From AP-15 sp963755435 (GTDB taxonomy: Bacteria; Pseudomonadota; Alphaproteobacteria; ATCC43930; CGMCC-115725), in NCBI GenBank assembly GCA_963755435.1, contig CAVWJX010000016.1:9172-73171 (forward strand): a stretch of 64,000 nt of DNA. Direction: 5' to 3'. Below the pieces are notes generated by a model, which saw nothing but the letters and a program-made list of their open reading frames with translations, was not told the origin of the DNA and made no database searches. Below are positions 61,444-64,000 of this stretch, piece after piece. The position numbers were made by a program, and so were the translations under genes. Position 1 is the first letter of the stretch, and every line of letters begins with the position of its first letter.

Positions 61444-61849
61444 CGCAAATGCCGCCGGGCTTGGCCAAGGCATCGAGGCGCGCGGCGATGTTGACGCCGT
61501 CTCCCAGCAAATTGTCGCCCTGAACGATCACGTCGCCGATATGCACGCCGATGCGAAACTGCATCTGTGAGGCGGCAGGCCGGTTCACGTTCTCGCCGGC
61601 CAGCGCCTCTTGTACCGCGACCGCGCATTCGACGGCATCGACGACACTGGCAAAGTCGGCAACAACGCTGTCCCCGGCAGTATTGAAGATCCGGCCACGA
61701 TGAGCGGTAATCAGCCCATCCACGATCACCCGACAGGCGGTGAGGCGCTGCAGCGTGCCGACCTCGTCGGCTCCCATCAGACGGGAGTAGCCTACAACAT
61801 CGGCCGCTAAGATCGCGGTGAGTTTTCGTTCAACGGCCCGGACAGGCAT
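61443..61849 (-). pseudogene. Class III adenylate/guanylate cyclase, catalytic-domain fragment
   Basis: From ATG 61849: VERKLTAILAADVVGYSRLM, then IFNTAGDSVVADFASVVDAV, FRIGVHIGDVIVQGDNLLGD and NIAARLDALAKPGGICVS. Both metal-binding aspartates (in AADVVG and TAGDSV) are present. The catalytic domain ends early and the usual C-terminal TPR region is absent; the sequence passes into the GMC gene. It is typical of the many rhizobial-type cyclases. Confidence 0.78.
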
Positions 61850-62002
61850 CCCGCAGCCCTCCCGCCGATGACTATAACCTAACCGGACGGCGAGAGCCCC
61901 GTTCTCCATAAGAATGGCGGCGTTGAAGGACCGGAATCCGCCCCTAAGCAGCCGCCGCCGTCGCGCGGAGAAAGTTGCTGAAGTGATCAAAAACGTTTCC
62001 CT

Positions 62003-62066
62003 CACCACAAAGCCACGAACGCCCGGCCCGTTATAGGGTCTTCATGGCCTTCGTGTCTTGGTAGTG
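62003..62066. repeat. Imperfect inverted repeat, 17-bp arms
   Basis: CACCACAAAGCCACGAA at 62003-62019 and TTCGTGTCTTGGTAGTG at 62050-62066 pair at 14 of 17 positions around a 30-base loop. The CACCACxAAGxCACGAA word resembles dispersed intergenic palindromes known from several proteobacteria. It lies upstream of the cyclase fragment. Confidence 0.55.
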
Positions 62067-62454
62067 AATGCCTCCGGGTCATTTCGAGCCGGCACGGGAG
62101 GCGAGCGCCGCCCCGATGACTGTGTCGGCCGCCGTGACGTCTCGCTGACAGGTCATGGCCGTCTTGGTTTTCGGATAAGCGGCGATAGCCGTGCACTGCA
62201 AGTCGCGCAGCGCGTCTCGCAGGCCGACGCCGGCCGGCGGTCATCCTTTTGGGGATCACCAGCAATGCCGCGAGGCGCTCGGCGTATTCGCTCGGATGTA
62301 CGAGCCGAGCGTGTAGCTGGCCCCCGGCCATGCTTGGCCCGGCCCCGCCTTGCGCATCTCGGCCGCGATCCGCGACATCGCGTTGCGCAGCGGCACCTCC
62401 AGCGCGGCGCTCGGCGCGAACTGGACGCGAGCGACAAGCAGAAAGGCGATATCG
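62067..62454. other. Stretch without a recognisable gene
   Basis: Several arginine-rich open frames overlap on both strands, and none has a family I recognise. A minus-strand piece (SAALEVPLRNAMSRIAAEMR) is protein-like but isolated. The stretch is flanked by rearranged fragments and is probably debris. Confidence 0.45.
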
Positions 62455-62679
62455 GAAATCGCGCGCGAAGGAATCATATTTATTCCGGGAGAGCAGATCT
62501 TTGGCCAGGTCGGCCTCGAGCGTCGGGCGCGCCGCGAGCCGCCTTAACGCCGCCTCCTCCTTGGTCAGCGTGACGAACCGGCCGCGCGCGTATTCGTAGC
62601 CCTTCAGGACGTCCTCGCGCTCGATCTCCTCGCCAGTCTTGGGATTATGGAGGCGCAACGCGACGCGTGCCGCCGGCAC
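62455..62679 (-). pseudogene. Ku (non-homologous end-joining) fragment, N-terminal half region
   Basis: The minus strand reads RLHNPKTGEEIEREDVLKGY then EYARGRFVTLTKEEAALRRL, matching the KGYEY.(K/R)G(R/K)(Y/F)V.LT.EE block of bacterial Ku. The true N-terminus is missing and the match fades after about 60 residues. A C-terminal Ku piece lies head-to-head on the plus strand 45 bases away. Confidence 0.6.
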
Positions 62680-62723
62680 CGCCGGCGCCGCCGGCTCAGC
62701 TTCGATCTCGTCATCGAAGATGC

Positions 62724-62995
62724 GCGACCTCGCACTGAAGGGCCGGTTTCAGCCAGAGAAATTCGACGACCGGTATGAAGCCGCGCTGGTCGAGTTGGTG
62801 AAGGAGAAGATGGAAGGCCGCAAGCTCACGCCGCCGAAGCCGCCGGTACCGACAAGGCCGAGCGACCTGATCGAAGCGCTGCGGCAGAGCGCCGGCAAGA
62901 CGGCCTCTCCGCGACCGCCGGCGGGTAAAAAGGCGGCGTCACGATCCAAGCCGAAGCGGCGCAAAGCTGCCGAGCATCGACGCTCGGCCGCTGTT
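62724..62995 (+). pseudogene. Ku (non-homologous end-joining) C-terminal fragment
   Basis: The plus strand reads GRFQPEKFDDRYEAALVELV then KEKMEGRKLTPPKPPVPT and DLIEALRQSAGKTASPR, ending with a basic tail (KKAASRSKPKRRKA). The KFxDxYxxAL..L...K.EG block, the D(L/M)...AL motif and the lysine/arginine tail are typical of the bacterial Ku C-terminus, which binds LigD. The core domain is absent. Together with the minus-strand piece it shows a Ku gene broken by inversion. Confidence 0.65.
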
Positions 62996-63085
62996 GGCCT
63001 CATTGCAGATCGCCCGGTGATGGTTGGTTGGACCGGAGGTCGGAAACGGGTTGATTTTCGGTCGCAAATAAGCGTCGCACCTCTC

Positions 63086-64000
63086 TCACTTCAATCCAGC
63101 AACCTCGGCGCAGGCCCTCAGCTCCCGCTCCACATCGTAACCGCTGGTCCCGAAGATGATGCCAGTGGCGCCGCGGGTCTCGAGTTGGGTGAGACGTTCG
63201 CGCAACTCCTCGCGCGTGCCGGTGAAGGTCATCTGTTTGGCGGCGGACACGTCGACGAGCGCGTCATGGCCGTTCGAAATGTCGAGGTTATGACCGCGGT
63301 GAACCGAGAGGTGGCGGAATTTTTCGTCCACCCGTTCGACGCTGGCCAGCCACGCTTCGCCGTTCGGCAGCGCTTTCACGCTTTCCGGATCGGTCGTGTA
63401 GCTGTGGTGATAGGCGAGCGCGACGAGCGGTTTGACGGCGGTCGAGGCCCGCGGCGAGGTGACGTCCTCGCCATCATCGAGGACCGTGCCGCTGGTCGAC
63501 ACGAGGCAGGTCGCGAAGCCTTCGGCCGGGCCGCCGAGGGAAATCAGCCCATCGGCAATCTCTTTGGCGAGCGCGCGGGCCCTGGGGCCTTGGCCTGCCA
63601 TGTAGAACGGCACGGCGATCGGGCGGTCGGGCAGCCAGCCGTCGGACGCGAGGATCTGGGCGAGACCGCCATCAATGTCGGCAATATCGCCGCGCAGCAA
63701 TGCCTTAACCTGCGCGATATGCGTGCGCATGCTCGCGAGGCTCAAGGGCTTCTGGCCCATCCCCGCACGGCCGGTGAAGCCGGTGCCGAACCCGACCATC
63801 AGGCGTCCCGGCGCGATCTGTTCGAGTGTCGCGATGGCCGCGGCCTGTGCCATCGGATGGCGATAGCTCGGGATCAGCACGGAGGGGCCAAATTTGATGC
63901 GCATCGTCTTCTCGGCGATGCGAGCGAGAGTGACCCATATGTCGTGGCCGAAGGCAGGAACCTCGGGGCACCAGACCGCACGAAAGCCTAGCTCTTCGGC
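63086..64000 (-). CDS. LLM-class flavin/F420-dependent oxidoreductase, 5' end beyond the window
   Basis: The frame is open from the right edge: EELGFRAVWCPEVPAFGHDI, then RIAEKTMRIKFGPSVLIPSY, RHPMAQAAAIATLEQIAPGR, VGFGTGFTGRAGMGQKPLSL and PFYMAGQGPRARALAKEIAD, ending CAEVAGLK at 63086. An ATG at 63904 exists but the family clearly continues upstream of it, so about 15-20 N-terminal residues lie outside the window. It resembles the methylenetetrahydromethanopterin-reductase-like group rather than the NtaA group of the other LLM enzymes here. Substrate unknown. Confidence 0.85.
   Translation of the reverse strand, partial: AEELGFRAVWCPEVPAFGHDIWVTLARIAEKTMRIKFGPSVLIPSYRHPMAQAAAIATLEQIAPGRLMVGFGTGFTGRAGMGQKPLSLASMRTHIAQVKALLRGDIADIDGGLAQILASDGWLPDRPIAVPFYMAGQGPRARALAKEIADGLISLGGPAEGFATCLVSTSGTVLDDGEDVTSPRASTAVKPLVALAYHHSYTTDPESVKALPNGEAWLASVERVDEKFRHLSVHRGHNLDISNGHDALVDVSAAKQMTFTGTREELRERLTQLETRGATGIIFGTSGYDVERELRACAEVAGLK

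Noticed and set aside
1..64000. tRNA or rRNA genes
   Set aside because: No cloverleaf with a GTTCRANYC-type arm or rRNA-like conserved block was noticed; a tRNAscan/Infernal run would be decisive.

Overview
The window is high-GC DNA (mostly about 65-70% G+C, my estimate by eye) from an alphaproteobacterium, probably of Rhizobiales/Rhodospirillales type. Supporting signs are a HIG1 twin-membrane protein, the intergenic palindromic repeats downstream of the acyl-CoA dehydrogenase, a biuret hydrolase closely resembling the rhizobial enzyme as I remember it, and densely packed catabolic operons with ATGA or TGATG overlaps. No rRNA, tRNA or CRISPR was seen.

Layout. 0-6.3 kb: housekeeping genes (ACT-like protein, two tiny envelope proteins, acyl-CoA dehydrogenase, HIG1 protein, PduO-type adenosyltransferase, PPOX-fold protein, DUF1801 protein), interrupted by repeats and an almost gene-free stretch. 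6.3-7.7 kb: decayed genes, including a TauD-type dioxygenase. 8.0-14.5 kb: an intact operon with a BMP-family ABC importer, an AmiF-type formamidase and a BiuH-type biuret amidohydrolase. 14.8-25.9 kb: a spermidine/putrescine-type ABC importer (two tandem binding proteins) with a dihydropyrimidinase/hydantoinase and HyuA/HyuB. 25.9-28.8 kb, opposite strand: RutA, an isopenicillin-N-synthase-like oxygenase and the C-terminal half of a CobW protein. 29-30.3 kb: a luciferase-like monooxygenase (LLM). 30.5-32.0 kb: an IS5-family element with a passenger gene. 32.1-33.7 kb: a low-GC MazG-CHAT gene, the best candidate for an undescribed defence-type system.

33.8-49.8 kb: a catabolic island with an LLM enzyme, three Rieske oxygenase alpha subunits, a RidA protein, two SsuABC/NMT1-type importers (the second without its own ATPase), a dihydroorotase-like amidohydrolase and a three-subunit molybdenum hydroxylase. 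49.8-54.6 kb: a deletion-scarred stretch with a binding-protein/cupin chimera, a truncated HisJ, a frameshifted HisM, an intact HisP and another LLM enzyme. 55.7-57.2 kb: an ArsR-SRPBCC-DHFR-like cassette between two diverged copies of one repeat. 58-63 kb: a scrapyard of truncated, inverted and fused fragments (LysR, AhpD-like, LLM, PanE, GMC oxidoreductase, adenylate cyclase, Ku). The window ends inside an LLM gene.

Taken together, the genes import nitrogen-rich small molecules (amides, ureides, pyrimidine or hydantoin rings, perhaps N-heteroaromatics), open them with oxygenases and cyclic amidases, and release ammonium. A second theme is single-base frameshifts: about fifteen otherwise well-preserved genes carry them. 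Either the sequence has residual indel errors or parts of this island are decaying; sequence alone cannot decide.
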